From assembly GCA_027623315.1 (NCBI GenBank), contig JAQBYD010000004.1, positions 1 through 64,000 on the forward strand: DNA of 64,000 bases, given 5' to 3'. Each line of letters begins with the position of its first letter. Within the stretch, counting starts at the first letter, position 1. Both the position numbers and the translations under genes were made by a program. This document shows positions 27,405 through 37,765 of the stretch, in pieces. The notes under the pieces were generated by a model, which worked only from the letters and a program-made list of their open reading frames with translations, was not told the origin of the DNA and ran no database searches. The stretch comes from Verrucomicrobiota bacterium. Its GTDB lineage: Bacteria > Verrucomicrobiota > Kiritimatiellia > CAJWTS01.

Positions 27405-28988
27405 GTGACCGAACGTGTTGCACGTACCATACGGATCGAGATCGATCCAGAGCATGGAGCGCTGCCGCCCGAAGGCATAACCCCCGCTGTCGCTGATGCC
27501 AGCTGGACCATGGCGTCGGCCGCGACGGATTACCAGGGGTTATTGCAGTGCATCTATGACGCGGTGCTGATCACGGATACCGCGGGTGTCGTCGTAGATT
27601 TCAACTGGCGCGTAGAGGAGTGTTTCCTGTTCGAGGCCGGTGCCTCCCCATGGACGAATGTGCTGGATTTCATCAGCGGCGCCGGGACGGAACTGCTTAC
27701 CAGCCTCGAGCAGACACTGCAGGAGAATCACTACGTGCTGATCGAGGCGCGTTGCGGTCGTTTCGACGGGTCCTTGTTCCCGGCGGAGATCGCCGTCAGC
27801 AAGTTGCGGTGCTCCCCGGAGAGTCGCTTCGCCTTCTTTTTCCGCGACATCACCGTACGGCGCCAGGCCCTGGAAGCCCTGGAAGACGCCGTGCGTCGCC
27901 TCGAGGAGCACGATCGCGCACGGTCGGATTTCGTCGATAATGTTTCGCACGAGCTCCGCACTCCCCTGACCTCTATGATCTACGGTATCGCCAACATGAT
28001 GAAGGGCGTCGCCGGTCCGGTACCAGACCGCGTGCGCGGGTACCTGGAGATGCTGGATGGTGACGCCCGCCGCCTCTGGACCACGATCAACGATATTCTC
28101 GATCTCAGGAAGATCGAGGACCGGAACCTGAATTTGTCCATTTCATGCGTGCCCCTGGCTTCGATTATGGAGCGCTGTGTCAGTGCCGTGAAGGTTCAGG
28201 CCGATGCCAAGGAACAGTCACTCGAGCTGGCGGTGGATGAAGGCCGGTGGTTTGCTGAATGCGATGCACAGAAGATGGAGCGCGTGTTTTACAACCTGAT
28301 GTCCAACGCCATCAAGTACACGCCGTCGCGTGGCCGAATCGAGATCCGCGTGCGATCGGATCACGAGCACGCGAATAGCGTCGCCGTGGACGTGCGCGAC
28401 AATGGATCCGGGATACCTTCGGAGTCGATCGACAAGGTCATGGAGCGGTACTACCGCGTCGGGGAACAGGTCAGCGGTACGGGGCTGGGCCTGCCGATAT
28501 CAAGGGAGATTGTAGAAATGCACGGCGGGACGATCAAGTTGACCAGTCCGCCTCCGGGAGAAGAGCAGGGGACGCTGGCGACGGTGAATCTTCCAATTTC
28601 GGCCCCACCCCGTGTTCTGGTCTTCAGCCGAGACGGAGGCCCCGCTGCCGAGCTGGCGGGGTTGTTGGAGAGGGGGGGCTACGAGGTGCTTCGTGCTTCG
28701 GATGTCGCGGAGGGCAAGCGATGCGCCCACGAGCAGAATCCGGCGCTCATGGTCGTCAATGTGCCCGAAGCGGGTGATGATGAAGGCGCCCTGATCCTGG
28801 AGCTGATGGGCCGCAAGGAGACCGAGAATCTGAGGATTCTCGCGGTGGTTGATAAGAATACGCCCGAGGGGACACACGAACTCTTGACTCATTTTGCGTC
28901 TGCGGTCATCGTACGGCCTTTGGATGAGAAGAGTTTCACGACCGCTATCTCTACGAGCTTTCTAGGCAAGGCTGGGTTTCGTACATAG
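27405..28988 (+). CDS. PAS sensor histidine kinase with C-terminal degenerate receiver-like domain
   Basis: 527 residues with no transmembrane segment, so probably a cytosolic sensor. A PAS domain (about 45-150) leads by a coiled linker into a HisKA domain with the phosphoacceptor His in DFVDNVSHELRTP near residue 182. The ATPase domain follows with N box NLMSNAIKYT, G1 DVRDNGSGIP and G2 GTGLGLPIS. The last 120 residues (RVLVFSRDGGPAAELAGLLE ...) have receiver-like pattern but lack the acidic pocket and phospho-Asp. GTG start with GGGGAGG upstream. A response regulator gene follows 26 bases later, so the two form a two-component pair. Confidence 0.92.
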   Translation: MTERVARTIRIEIDPEHGALPPEGITPAVADASWTMASAATDYQGLLQCIYDAVLITDTAGVVVDFNWRVEECFLFEAGASPWTNVLDFISGAGTELLTSLEQTLQENHYVLIEARCGRFDGSLFPAEIAVSKLRCSPESRFAFFFRDITVRRQALEALEDAVRRLEEHDRARSDFVDNVSHELRTPLTSMIYGIANMMKGVAGPVPDRVRGYLEMLDGDARRLWTTINDILDLRKIEDRNLNLSISCVPLASIMERCVSAVKVQADAKEQSLELAVDEGRWFAECDAQKMERVFYNLMSNAIKYTPSRGRIEIRVRSDHEHANSVAVDVRDNGSGIPSESIDKVMERYYRVGEQVSGTGLGLPISREIVEMHGGTIKLTSPPPGEEQGTLATVNLPISAPPRVLVFSRDGGPAAELAGLLERGGYEVLRASDVAEGKRCAHEQNPALMVVNVPEAGDDEGALILELMGRKETENLRILAVVDKNTPEGTHELLTHFASAVIVRPLDEKSFTTAISTSFLGKAGFRT

Positions 28989-29014
28989 TTGCGATGAGAT
29001 GAAGGAGGTGCCCG

Positions 29015-29806
29015 ATGGAAACTGGCGACAACAAGCTGATTCTGCTGATTGACGACGACACCAGCCTCTTGCTGACGCTGAGTGACTTTTTGATCCACGA
29101 GGGTTACGAGGTCGTGACCGCGAATAGCGGCGAGGCGGGCCTCAAGCAACTTGAGCTGTGCGATCCGGACCTGATCATATTGGACATGAGTATGCCCGGG
29201 ATGGGCGGTGTGGGATTTCTCCGCGAGATCACAGATGAATCCGGAAAACCTTCGCATTCTGTGATGGTCCTTACCGCCCGTGCAAACATGGCGGATTTCT
29301 TCGCCAACGTCGACGTCGATGGCTTCATCGCGAAACCGTGTGATCCGAGCGATCTACTCATGGAGGTGGGGCGAATCATTTTCCTGCGAACCTCTGGAAA
29401 ACCTGCCGCTGAGTCCGCGCCGCCGACGCGCGGTGGGCGCATCTTGCTCGGCGAGGACGACCTGGCGGTCCAGCGCGATATTGCGCGTGCCCTTGAGAAC
29501 GCAGGTTACACCGTAGACCTGGCCTCGAAAGGACCGCAGGTGCTGGAGCATGCGGTCGTCGATAAGCCGGATGTGATCGTGATGAAGCGCGTGCTTCTGA
29601 ACATGAACGGGGATGCAGTCGCGGATATGCTGGGCAAGATGCCGAGTACGCAGGATATTCCAGTCGTGCTTTATGACGACTCCACGGGCGGCAGCCTGAG
29701 CGCGCGTGATCTTAGCAGGAAGCACCCTGCGATAAAAGAATTTGTGTCCGGCAACGCGGCGCGCGACCTGCTGGGGGCCGTCGATCGGACCCTTGGAGTT
29801 ACCTGA
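29015..29806 (+). CDS. Response regulator with two receiver domains
   Basis: 263 residues with no output domain. The first receiver has an intact acidic pocket (LLIDDDTS), the phospho-Asp57 in LIILDMSMPG and the Lys in IAKPC. The second (about 143-263) keeps an acidic start (GEDD) but has Lys where the phospho-Asp should be (VIVMKRVLLNMNG), so it cannot be phosphorylated normally. Such proteins relay or titrate phosphate or act by protein contacts. AAGGAGGT gives a strong start. It follows the histidine kinase and is 6 bases ahead of nrdR. Confidence 0.88.
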   Translation: METGDNKLILLIDDDTSLLLTLSDFLIHEGYEVVTANSGEAGLKQLELCDPDLIILDMSMPGMGGVGFLREITDESGKPSHSVMVLTARANMADFFANVDVDGFIAKPCDPSDLLMEVGRIIFLRTSGKPAAESAPPTRGGRILLGEDDLAVQRDIARALENAGYTVDLASKGPQVLEHAVVDKPDVIVMKRVLLNMNGDAVADMLGKMPSTQDIPVVLYDDSTGGSLSARDLSRKHPAIKEFVSGNAARDLLGAVDRTLGVT

Positions 29807-29812
29807 CCCCTT

Positions 29813-30268
29813 ATGCGCTGCCCCAAGTGCACTCATGCCGAGGACCGCGTGCTGGATAGCCGCGCTGCCCGCAACGGTTCTGTAACTCGCCGCCGTCGCG
29901 AATGCCAGAGCTGTGGCTATCGCTTCACGACGTATGAAGAGGTCGTTCGTGCAAAATTGCGCGTTGTGAAACGTGACGGCCGGCACGAGGAGGTCGACCG
30001 CCTTAAACTCCAGACCGGCCTGGAGCGTGCATGTGAGAAAAGACCCATCAGCCTTGACGTGATCGAGGGTATGGTCGATAGCATTATCGACGAGATCGAG
30101 AACGAGCACGAACGTGAAGTCAGCAGCGAACTGATCGGCAAGAAAGTCATGGAGCGCCTCGAGAAGCTCGATGAAGTTGCCTATGTACGCTTCGCGTCCG
30201 TCTATCGCCGCTTCCGCGACGTCAATCAATTCCTGGGCGCTATCGAGGGACTCCTGGACCGGACATGA
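29813..30268 (+). CDS. nrdR: Transcriptional repressor NrdR
   Basis: NrdR represses ribonucleotide reductase genes according to bound dATP/ATP. The 151-residue protein has the N-terminal zinc ribbon (CPKC ... CQSC) and the ATP-cone (VVKRDGRHEEVDRLKL ... VAYVRFASVYRRF), at standard length. It sits in an apparent operon with the two-component pair upstream and an overlapping unknown gene and purC downstream. No nrd gene is in the window. Confidence 0.95.
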   Translation: MRCPKCTHAEDRVLDSRAARNGSVTRRRRECQSCGYRFTTYEEVVRAKLRVVKRDGRHEEVDRLKLQTGLERACEKRPISLDVIEGMVDSIIDEIENEHEREVSSELIGKKVMERLEKLDEVAYVRFASVYRRFRDVNQFLGAIEGLLDRT

Positions 30269-30888
30269 TCCAACGGACGCACAGCGATACCCGTTCGGCC
30301 CTTCACAGCCACGTTCTTCGCGAGATTCGCGTATTGAGCCGGAGGCCGGGCTCCGTCACGCCCGAGCATGCCAATGATATCGCAACGGGCATCGTTCAGT
30401 ACCTTTCGGACCAGGCGCGTAGTCCCGCTACGCAGAGGCGGCACACGCGTGCGCTGGTGGCGCGGGCCTTGTCGGGGTGCGGCTACGGGGATTCCGGGCG
30501 CCATTCACTTCTGGAACTAAGCCGCATCGTGCGCTCGTCACACTGGGCGGTCGTGGGCGATGCGCCGGTCGTGGCCCTGGACCTCGCAAGGCTCTTCGAG
30601 GGAGAGACAGCGGGCATGGAGTTGATGATTCAACACGCCGTTGGCCGCGTGCTGACCTCCCTGGAGCACATTTGGGACGAGTCGAACGGCTGCGGTTTTC
30701 TGGGCCTGCGTAACGCGAGCGTGGTCGCATCGCATACACTTCAGCGTCCCGCGAAGGACCACCGCTCGAGGGCGCTGGTGTCGGACATTCGCGACTATTG
30801 TGAATCCGCCCTGCTCGCCGCGGCATCCCGGCGTGGATGGGGCGATACGCCGGGTATTCTGGATTTGGATTGGGTCCATCGTAAGTAA
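30265..30888 (+). CDS. Unknown protein coupled to nrdR
   Basis: 207 residues whose ATG overlaps the nrdR stop by 4 bases (ATGA), so translation is coupled. Mostly alpha-helical by appearance, Arg- and His-rich, with no signal peptide or membrane segment. Motifs worth noting are HANDIATGIVQYLSDQ, a central ALDLARLFEGETAGMELMIQ and a C-terminal SDIRDYCESALLAAAS. I recognise no family. purC follows about 26 bases later. Confidence 0.7.
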   Translation: MIQRTHSDTRSALHSHVLREIRVLSRRPGSVTPEHANDIATGIVQYLSDQARSPATQRRHTRALVARALSGCGYGDSGRHSLLELSRIVRSSHWAVVGDAPVVALDLARLFEGETAGMELMIQHAVGRVLTSLEHIWDESNGCGFLGLRNASVVASHTLQRPAKDHRSRALVSDIRDYCESALLAAASRRGWGDTPGILDLDWVHRK

Positions 30889-30914
30889 ACTGGAGAGTCA
30901 ACACGGAGAATAAG

Positions 30915-31877
30915 ATGGTTTCGGAGGATAGAATTCGTGAGGAGTTGGGGCAGACGCTGGAGTATTTCGACGCACCCGAACTTGGAGAGATGGAGCGAGG
31001 CAAGGTGCGCGACGGCTTCCTGCAGGGCGATCGTCGCATCATCGTCGTGTCAGACCGCATTTCAGCCTTTGATATCGTGCTGGGCACGATCCCGTTCAAG
31101 GGGCAGGTTCTAAATCAGATCGCTGCATTCTGGTTCGAGAAGACGAAGGATCTCGTCCCGAACCACGTCATTGATGTCCCCGATCCGAACGTCATGATCG
31201 TCGCCGAATGCGAGCAGATCCCGGTTGAATTTGTCGTGCGCGGCTATATCACCGGAGTCACGAAGACCTCCGCGTGGTACAACTACGAGCAGGGCGTGCG
31301 CGACTTCTGCGGCAACTTGCTGCCGGAGGGATTGCGCAAGGACCAGAAGTTCGACAAGCCGATCCTGACGCCGACCACCAAGCTCGAAGAGCATGACCGC
31401 TCGATTTCACGGGACGAAGCGATCGCGGATGGTTTGATCGATGCCGGGACGTTTGATGAGGCGGCGGACCTTTGCTTCAAGCTGTACAATGCTGCCGTCG
31501 AGCATGCCGCGAAGCAGGGCCTGATCTTCGTCGATACGAAGTACGAAATCGGCCGGCGCGGCGGACAGATGGTCGTCTCCGACGAGATCAACACACCGGA
31601 CTCCTCGCGCTACTGGTTCGCGGATACCTACCAGGAGCTTCTCGAGAAGGGCGAGCCGCAGCGCAAGATCGACAAAGAGTATGTCCGCGAATGGTATGCC
31701 GCGCAGGGATACCGTGGTGAAGGCGAGCCCCCCGCGCTGACCGACGAGGTGCGCGTGGAAGCGGCGAGACGCTATATCCAGGCCTACGAACTCGTGACCG
31801 GACAGGATTTCGTCCCGGCCGAGGGACCACCCGCCGAGCGCATCCGCGCCAACCTATCCGCTAACGCGGTTGCGTGA
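30915..31877 (+). CDS. purC: SAICAR synthase (phosphoribosylaminoimidazole-succinocarboxamide synthase)
   Basis: Catalyses the ATP-dependent joining of aspartate to CAIR in purine synthesis. It shows KVRDGF near the N-terminus, VSDRISAFDIVLGTIPFKG, the CAIR-binding region EFVVRGYITG, and PTTKLEEHDRSIS. At 320 residues it is of the longer bacterial/eukaryotic type rather than the 240-residue type. ACGGAGAATAAG precedes the ATG. Confidence 0.96.
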   Translation: MVSEDRIREELGQTLEYFDAPELGEMERGKVRDGFLQGDRRIIVVSDRISAFDIVLGTIPFKGQVLNQIAAFWFEKTKDLVPNHVIDVPDPNVMIVAECEQIPVEFVVRGYITGVTKTSAWYNYEQGVRDFCGNLLPEGLRKDQKFDKPILTPTTKLEEHDRSISRDEAIADGLIDAGTFDEAADLCFKLYNAAVEHAAKQGLIFVDTKYEIGRRGGQMVVSDEINTPDSSRYWFADTYQELLEKGEPQRKIDKEYVREWYAAQGYRGEGEPPALTDEVRVEAARRYIQAYELVTGQDFVPAEGPPAERIRANLSANAVA

Positions 31878-32168
31878 GCTGCACTCGCGAGTGTGTGTCA
31901 GGGCGAGCGTCCCCGCGAGCCGATGCCCAGGCGGCGTGGTTGCGGCTTCCCTCTCCCAATTATTCTCCCCCAAATAATTTTGCCGGGTGTACGGACGACG
32001 AGCGATATGCCTTCGCCGAACGGGCACGTCGAAGGGACACGACGAAGGGGCACGACGCAGGAGGGTCGGAAATTCCGCTGGATCTTCGAGACGGAAATAT
32101 CCGGACTGTGACCGCGGTTCCTCGCTGGGCTCCATTCGTGGTCATTCGCGGGCCCAAATATGGAGGTC
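31878..32168. other. Intergenic region with short dispersed repeats, no gene
   Basis: The gap between convergent purC and the Nudix gene holds an AT-rich motif ending AATAATTTTGCC (31958-31984) that recurs in degenerate form at 41684-41709, and a 13-base-period G-rich array at 32021-32058 that recurs at 36655-36689. I see no coding potential. Confidence 0.6.
32021..32058. repeat. 13-base-period repeat (GGGRCACGAC family), copy 1
   Basis: Three imperfect units of GGG(A/G)CACG(A/T)C with a 13-base step, at about 32021, 32034 and 32047. The same motif with the same period occurs in opposite orientation at 36655-36689. Confidence 0.6.
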
Positions 32169-32777
32169 TCAGGCCAGCAGACTGTCAAGGCTGTCCACGC
32201 ACAGCTGCGACCAGGTTTCGAGGGACTCGCGCATCTCGCGCAACTCGTCCAGCGTCCGGAACCCGCCGTCGGTGATCATGCTCTCGCGCTTCGACACGTC
32301 CGGGGTTGGGCAGCGGACGATATGGATAATTCCCAGGTGCACTTTGCCGACATCGTTGGAGTCGTCGTTCAGTAGCGCCACGATCTTCTGCGTGTAGCCG
32401 TCCGGAACCACGACCTCCTCAGTCAGCTCGCGCTCGGACGCGCGCTCGTAGATGTCCTCGAAGAGATCGGCATCCTCGTCATTGATATGGCCACCGATCC
32501 CAATCGAAGCCTTGGCGACCAGCCGCTCCTCGCCGGACTTCTTTCCACGGACATAACTCCAGATGCGGTCCTCGTGCGTGATGATGAAGTAGGGGATGAT
32601 CTGCTTCAGGGACGCATCCCCCTCCGCCGAGCTGCGCGCACAGAAGGTGTAGTTCTCCGGATGGAGAAGCGTTGGAATATACTTCTCCGTATCCAGCGTG
32701 ACTCCCTGGAACGCACCCAATTCATCGAACAGGCTGCGTTGTACTACCAGTACACGTTCATCTTTTGCGGCTGCCAT
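32169..32777 (-). CDS. Nudix-like hydrolase
   Basis: 202 residues. GGHINDEDADLFEDIYERAS followed by ERELTEEV gives a Nudix-box-like pattern (G...E...REUxEE) with an insertion between the Gly and the REUxEE core. Nudix enzymes hydrolyse nucleoside diphosphates linked to another group. The N-terminal part (VLVVQRSLFDELGAFQGV) and the basic middle (SYVRGKKSGEERLVAKASIG) fit this fold. The substrate is unknown. AAGGAGAC lies 3-10 bases before the ATG. It lies downstream of ligA on the same strand. Confidence 0.75.
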   Translation of the reverse strand: MAAAKDERVLVVQRSLFDELGAFQGVTLDTEKYIPTLLHPENYTFCARSSAEGDASLKQIIPYFIITHEDRIWSYVRGKKSGEERLVAKASIGIGGHINDEDADLFEDIYERASERELTEEVVVPDGYTQKIVALLNDDSNDVGKVHLGIIHIVRCPTPDVSKRESMITDGGFRTLDELREMRESLETWSQLCVDSLDSLLA

Positions 32778-32846
32778 AGGTCTCCTTCAGTTAATTCGTC
32801 CTGCCCAACGTCATCTTGTGATACTCGGGTCGGGACGCACAAGGAG

Positions 32847-34892
<2,046 letters not shown>

Positions 34893-34990
34893 TCATCGCA
34901 CGAAGAAAAGGGCGGAGTGAAAACAGCATCGAGACCGAGGTTATCCGCGCCCATCCGCGTAATCCGCGGTCGAACATTGAGTGCACATTC

Positions 34991-36046
34991 ATGAAAATCG
35001 ACATCGCATGTGGCGGGACCGGTGGGCACCTCATTCCCGGACTGGTGACCGGTGAGGAGTTGCAGCGGCGCGGGCATGACGTGACCCTTTGGCTGACCGG
35101 GCGCGAGATCGAGAGCGCCATGATCCAGGGGTGGCGCGGAGGTAGCGAAATCGTGTCGGGTCGTGGACTCCTCGCCGCTGTGCGCGCCGTGTGGGTTTGC
35201 CGCGGCAAGATGCGCGCGCGGCGTCCGGATGTCGTGCTTGCGATGGGAGGATACGGATCCATCGGGCCGACGGTGGCGGCGAAGCTTCTCGGCTGTCCGG
35301 TCGTACTGCACGAGGCCAACGTGATTCCAGGGCGTGCCGTAAAGTTTATGGCCCGGTTTGCGTCGGCCGTGGCCGTGGCGTTTGAGGGCGCCGTGGGTCG
35401 ACTCAGGCATTCCAATCTTACCGTCACGGGGATGCCGCTCCGGCCCGGTGTCGTTCCAGTCGCCGAGGGTGAGTGCGCGTGGCCGTCCGTCCTTAAGGAA
35501 CGCGGATTAACATCCGGGAAGTGGACCTTGCTCGTCCTCGGCGGAAGCCAGGGGGCGCATCGGTTGAACACGCTGATTCCAGCCGGCGTCGCCGCGGTTA
35601 GAGAAGAGGGCAGGGGGTTGCAGGTCGTTCACCTTGCCGGTGCCCGGGACCTCGCTGCGGTCGAGAATGCTTATCGCGACCTCGGGATCCCCGCCGCCGT
35701 ATTCGCCTTCCATGAGAAGATCGAGGAGCTCTACGCGGCGGCGGACTACGCGGTGTGTCGCGCCGGGGCGGCCACCTGCGCCGAGTTGCAGGCGTGCGGT
35801 CTTGCGGCGTTGCTGATTCCGTACCCGCACGCGCAGGACAATCACCAACTGGCGAACGCGCAGGCCATCGCCGAGCCTGGCCACATTGAGATCGCGCTCG
35901 AGACAACACTCAGTGAGGAACAACTGGCCACTATTCTGGGCAAGCGCGTCCGCGCGGCGAAGACGGACCGCGAAGCGGGATTTGCAGCCGGCCTGCATCG
36001 CGACGCCGCTCAACGCTTGGCGAGCCTCGTCGAGACCGTGAAATAG
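34991..36046 (+). CDS. murG: UDP-GlcNAc-undecaprenyl-MurNAc-pentapeptide transferase
   Basis: Adds GlcNAc to lipid I to make lipid II at the inner face of the membrane. The 351-residue protein shows the N-terminal G loop (CGGTGGHLIPGL), GGYGSIGP, the HEANVIPGRA motif and the second-domain VLGGSQGAHRLN and RAGAATCAELQACG. In most bacteria murG lies inside the dcw cluster between ftsW and murC. Here it stands alone, about 7 kb upstream of mraZ, and diverges from ligA. Confidence 0.95.
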   Translation: MKIDIACGGTGGHLIPGLVTGEELQRRGHDVTLWLTGREIESAMIQGWRGGSEIVSGRGLLAAVRAVWVCRGKMRARRPDVVLAMGGYGSIGPTVAAKLLGCPVVLHEANVIPGRAVKFMARFASAVAVAFEGAVGRLRHSNLTVTGMPLRPGVVPVAEGECAWPSVLKERGLTSGKWTLLVLGGSQGAHRLNTLIPAGVAAVREEGRGLQVVHLAGARDLAAVENAYRDLGIPAAVFAFHEKIEELYAAADYAVCRAGAATCAELQACGLAALLIPYPHAQDNHQLANAQAIAEPGHIEIALETTLSEEQLATILGKRVRAAKTDREAGFAAGLHRDAAQRLASLVETVK

Positions 36047-36058
36047 TCGGACAGGTAG

Positions 36059-36295
36059 ATCGAATGCCGGCGCGGGTTCTATGCCTACGGCGGGCGCATG
36101 CAGTCCAAAGACGCGCTGGCTTTCTTCGATTCGACCGGCAACTCGCCCTACGCCAGCCTGATGCAGGCGCTGCGCGCTTTCGTCGTGGACGGTACGGTGC
36201 CCGTGTCTTTGTCCGAAGCCCAGGAAGTGATGGCGATCCTCGAGGCCGGCGAGCAGGCGGTAGCAACTGGCGATCCGGCTGCCGTCACGCCCTGA
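36059..36295 (+). pseudogene. C-terminal remnant of a Gfo/Idh/MocA-type oxidoreductase
   Basis: The frame YAYGGRMQSKDALAFFDSTG, then NSPYASLMQALRAFVVDG and SLSEAQEVMAILEAGEQA, matches the C-terminal end of the Gfo/Idh/MocA sugar oxidoreductase family. An in-frame stop lies directly upstream and no start or NAD-binding domain is present, so only about 79 codons survive. It lies between murG and the second MITE-like element. Confidence 0.55.
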
Positions 36296-36351
36296 CGCGA
36301 GCCGAGTCCTAAATTCCGCCGTCGACGGGCTGCTCCTGTCTCTCCAAATTC

Positions 36352-36532
36352 TAGCCCGGATATCTCACCCATTTCCTACTACGAACACGGATAGCTCCGT
36401 CAGGCTTGATCGAAACAGGGCTTCGCCAATTCACTGTATGTCCATACAGTTTCATCGGCAAAGCCCTGTTTCGATCAAGCCTGACGGGCTCTTCGCGCTC
36501 TCGCTACGAAAAAGTGTGAGATGTCCGGGCTA
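36352..36532. mobile_element. 181-bp palindromic MITE-like element, copy 2
   Basis: Inverted relative to copy 1 at 16593-16773, of identical length, with TA on both flanks and about six differences by eye. One of the differences near the loop replaces a G.T mismatch by a T-A pair, so the hairpin is kept. It lies beside the oxidoreductase remnant, just as copy 1 lies beside a domain remnant. Confidence 0.85.
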
Positions 36533-36571
36533 GATTCTACGGCGTGTTGCCCAAATCACGAAGCACACTTT

Positions 36572-36655
36572 CCAGACCGCCTAAAGGCGGAACTACGAGC
36601 TGGGTTTCGAGCGAATCATAAGGTTTGTAGTTCCGGCTTCAGCCGGTCCGCTGCT
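36572..36655. repeat. REP-like palindromic unit
   Basis: Two small hairpins, CCGCCTAAAGGCGG near 36577-36590 and CCGGCTTCAGCCGG near 36633-36646, flank inverted copies of the word GTAGTTCC. The arrangement resembles REP/BIME-type repeats. No gene is visible here. Confidence 0.45.
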
Positions 36656-36689
36656 CGTGTCCCACCGTCGTGCCCCCCAGTCGTGTCCC
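36655..36689. repeat. 13-base-period repeat (GGGRCACGAC family), copy 2
   Basis: On the plus strand TCGTGTCCC, TCGTGCCCC and TCGTGTCCC begin at 36655, 36668 and 36681, exactly 13 bases apart. It is the reverse-complement form of the array at 32021-32058. Confidence 0.65.
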
Positions 36690-36738
36690 GATCTGCTTGC
36701 GCCGACGTACTGTGCGAAATACTGTTGGGGTCTTGCGT

Positions 36739-37122
36739 CTATTCAAAATGACATTCAATAATACGCTCGATATAGGGAAGTTCGGCCAATGCCTGAAGAA
36801 CATCCCGATAGTCTTCTCTGGTAGAACCAATGCAAAGACATTGATTTTTGTTCGCACCAATTCTTCCTCTGGATCCTGGGCTGAATTGAACCGTGCGATC
36901 GATGGCATGGACCTCTGCTTTGCATTGGTCAGTGTTCGGAATGCAAAACTCATAGGATATCGAAACCTTTCCGTCAGCCGGACCACGTAATCCGTCTTGA
37001 TCCAGTACGCTCAAGTCGATCTCAACTTTTTGCAATGCGTTGTTTGCATCGGGTTTTCCGGTGGTAGTGCAGGATGTGGCAAACACCAAGAGCCCGGCCA
37101 GGATAAGGCAATAATATTTCAT
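36739..37122 (-). CDS. Small hypothetical lipoprotein
   Basis: 127 residues with a lipoprotein signal peptide whose lipobox reads FATSC, so the mature protein should be membrane-anchored through Cys18. The mature part has four further cysteines (FCIPNTDQC ... CLC) and ends ELPYIERIIECHFE. No family is recognised. Its DNA is visibly more AT-rich than its neighbours, a possible sign of transfer. It stands alone between a repeat zone and gmhB. Confidence 0.65.
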   Translation of the reverse strand: MKYYCLILAGLLVFATSCTTTGKPDANNALQKVEIDLSVLDQDGLRGPADGKVSISYEFCIPNTDQCKAEVHAIDRTVQFSPGSRGRIGANKNQCLCIGSTREDYRDVLQALAELPYIERIIECHFE

Positions 37123-37180
37123 CTGTACTTCCTCACGCTTCTATCCCGGGGCACAACCCCGCCACTCACGACGTTTCAGA

Positions 37181-37765
37181 TCAGGAGTTCTTCACCCGCT
37201 CGAGAATCAGCGCTGTTGCGTCGTAGAGATCGGCGCAGATGGCGTCGGGGGTGATGTCGCCGTCGATCTCGGGGGCCGGGCCGCTTCCGGACTCGACGAG
37301 GATGCTGTAACAGCCGGCGGCCTGGCCGGCCATGATGTCGCGCATACGGTCGCCGACGAGATACGATTTCTGCAGATCGATTCCGTGCCGGCGCTTCGCC
37401 TCGAGCAGCATACCGGGCTTCGGTTTGCGGCACGCGCAGTCGATGCGGTACTCGCCGACCCCTGCGGTGGGGTGATGCGGACAGTATAGGTAGTCATCGA
37501 TACGCGCACGCCCTCCGCTCTGGTCGCGCAAGGCTTCGAAATACTGCCCCGTGAAGAGGGCGAACTCTTGCGGCGTACACATGCCACGCCCGAGACCGGA
37601 CTGGTTGGTGACGATGATCACGCGAGCCTCGTCGCGCGGCAACACCTGGTTGAGTAGGGCAAGGGCGTCGAGCGAACGCGGAGAAAATCGAACGTCTTCC
37701 ATGCGCAGCACGTACTCGGCGTCCTCATTGATCACACCATCGCGATCGAGAAAGATGCCGATCAT
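37181..37765 (-). CDS. gmhB: HAD-family phosphatase, GmhB-like
   Basis: 194 residues resembling D-glycero-D-manno-heptose 1,7-bisphosphate 7-phosphatase, a step in ADP-heptose synthesis for lipopolysaccharide. HAD motif I is FLDRDGVINED, motif II VTNQSG, and motif III/IV KPKPGM ... LVGDRMRDI. The zinc loop CPHHP ... CAC is present, which is typical of GmhB. It is preceded on the same strand by a TIM-barrel gene that overlaps it by 4 bases. Confidence 0.85.
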   Translation of the reverse strand: MIGIFLDRDGVINEDAEYVLRMEDVRFSPRSLDALALLNQVLPRDEARVIIVTNQSGLGRGMCTPQEFALFTGQYFEALRDQSGGRARIDDYLYCPHHPTAGVGEYRIDCACRKPKPGMLLEAKRRHGIDLQKSYLVGDRMRDIMAGQAAGCYSILVESGSGPAPEIDGDITPDAICADLYDATALILERVKNS

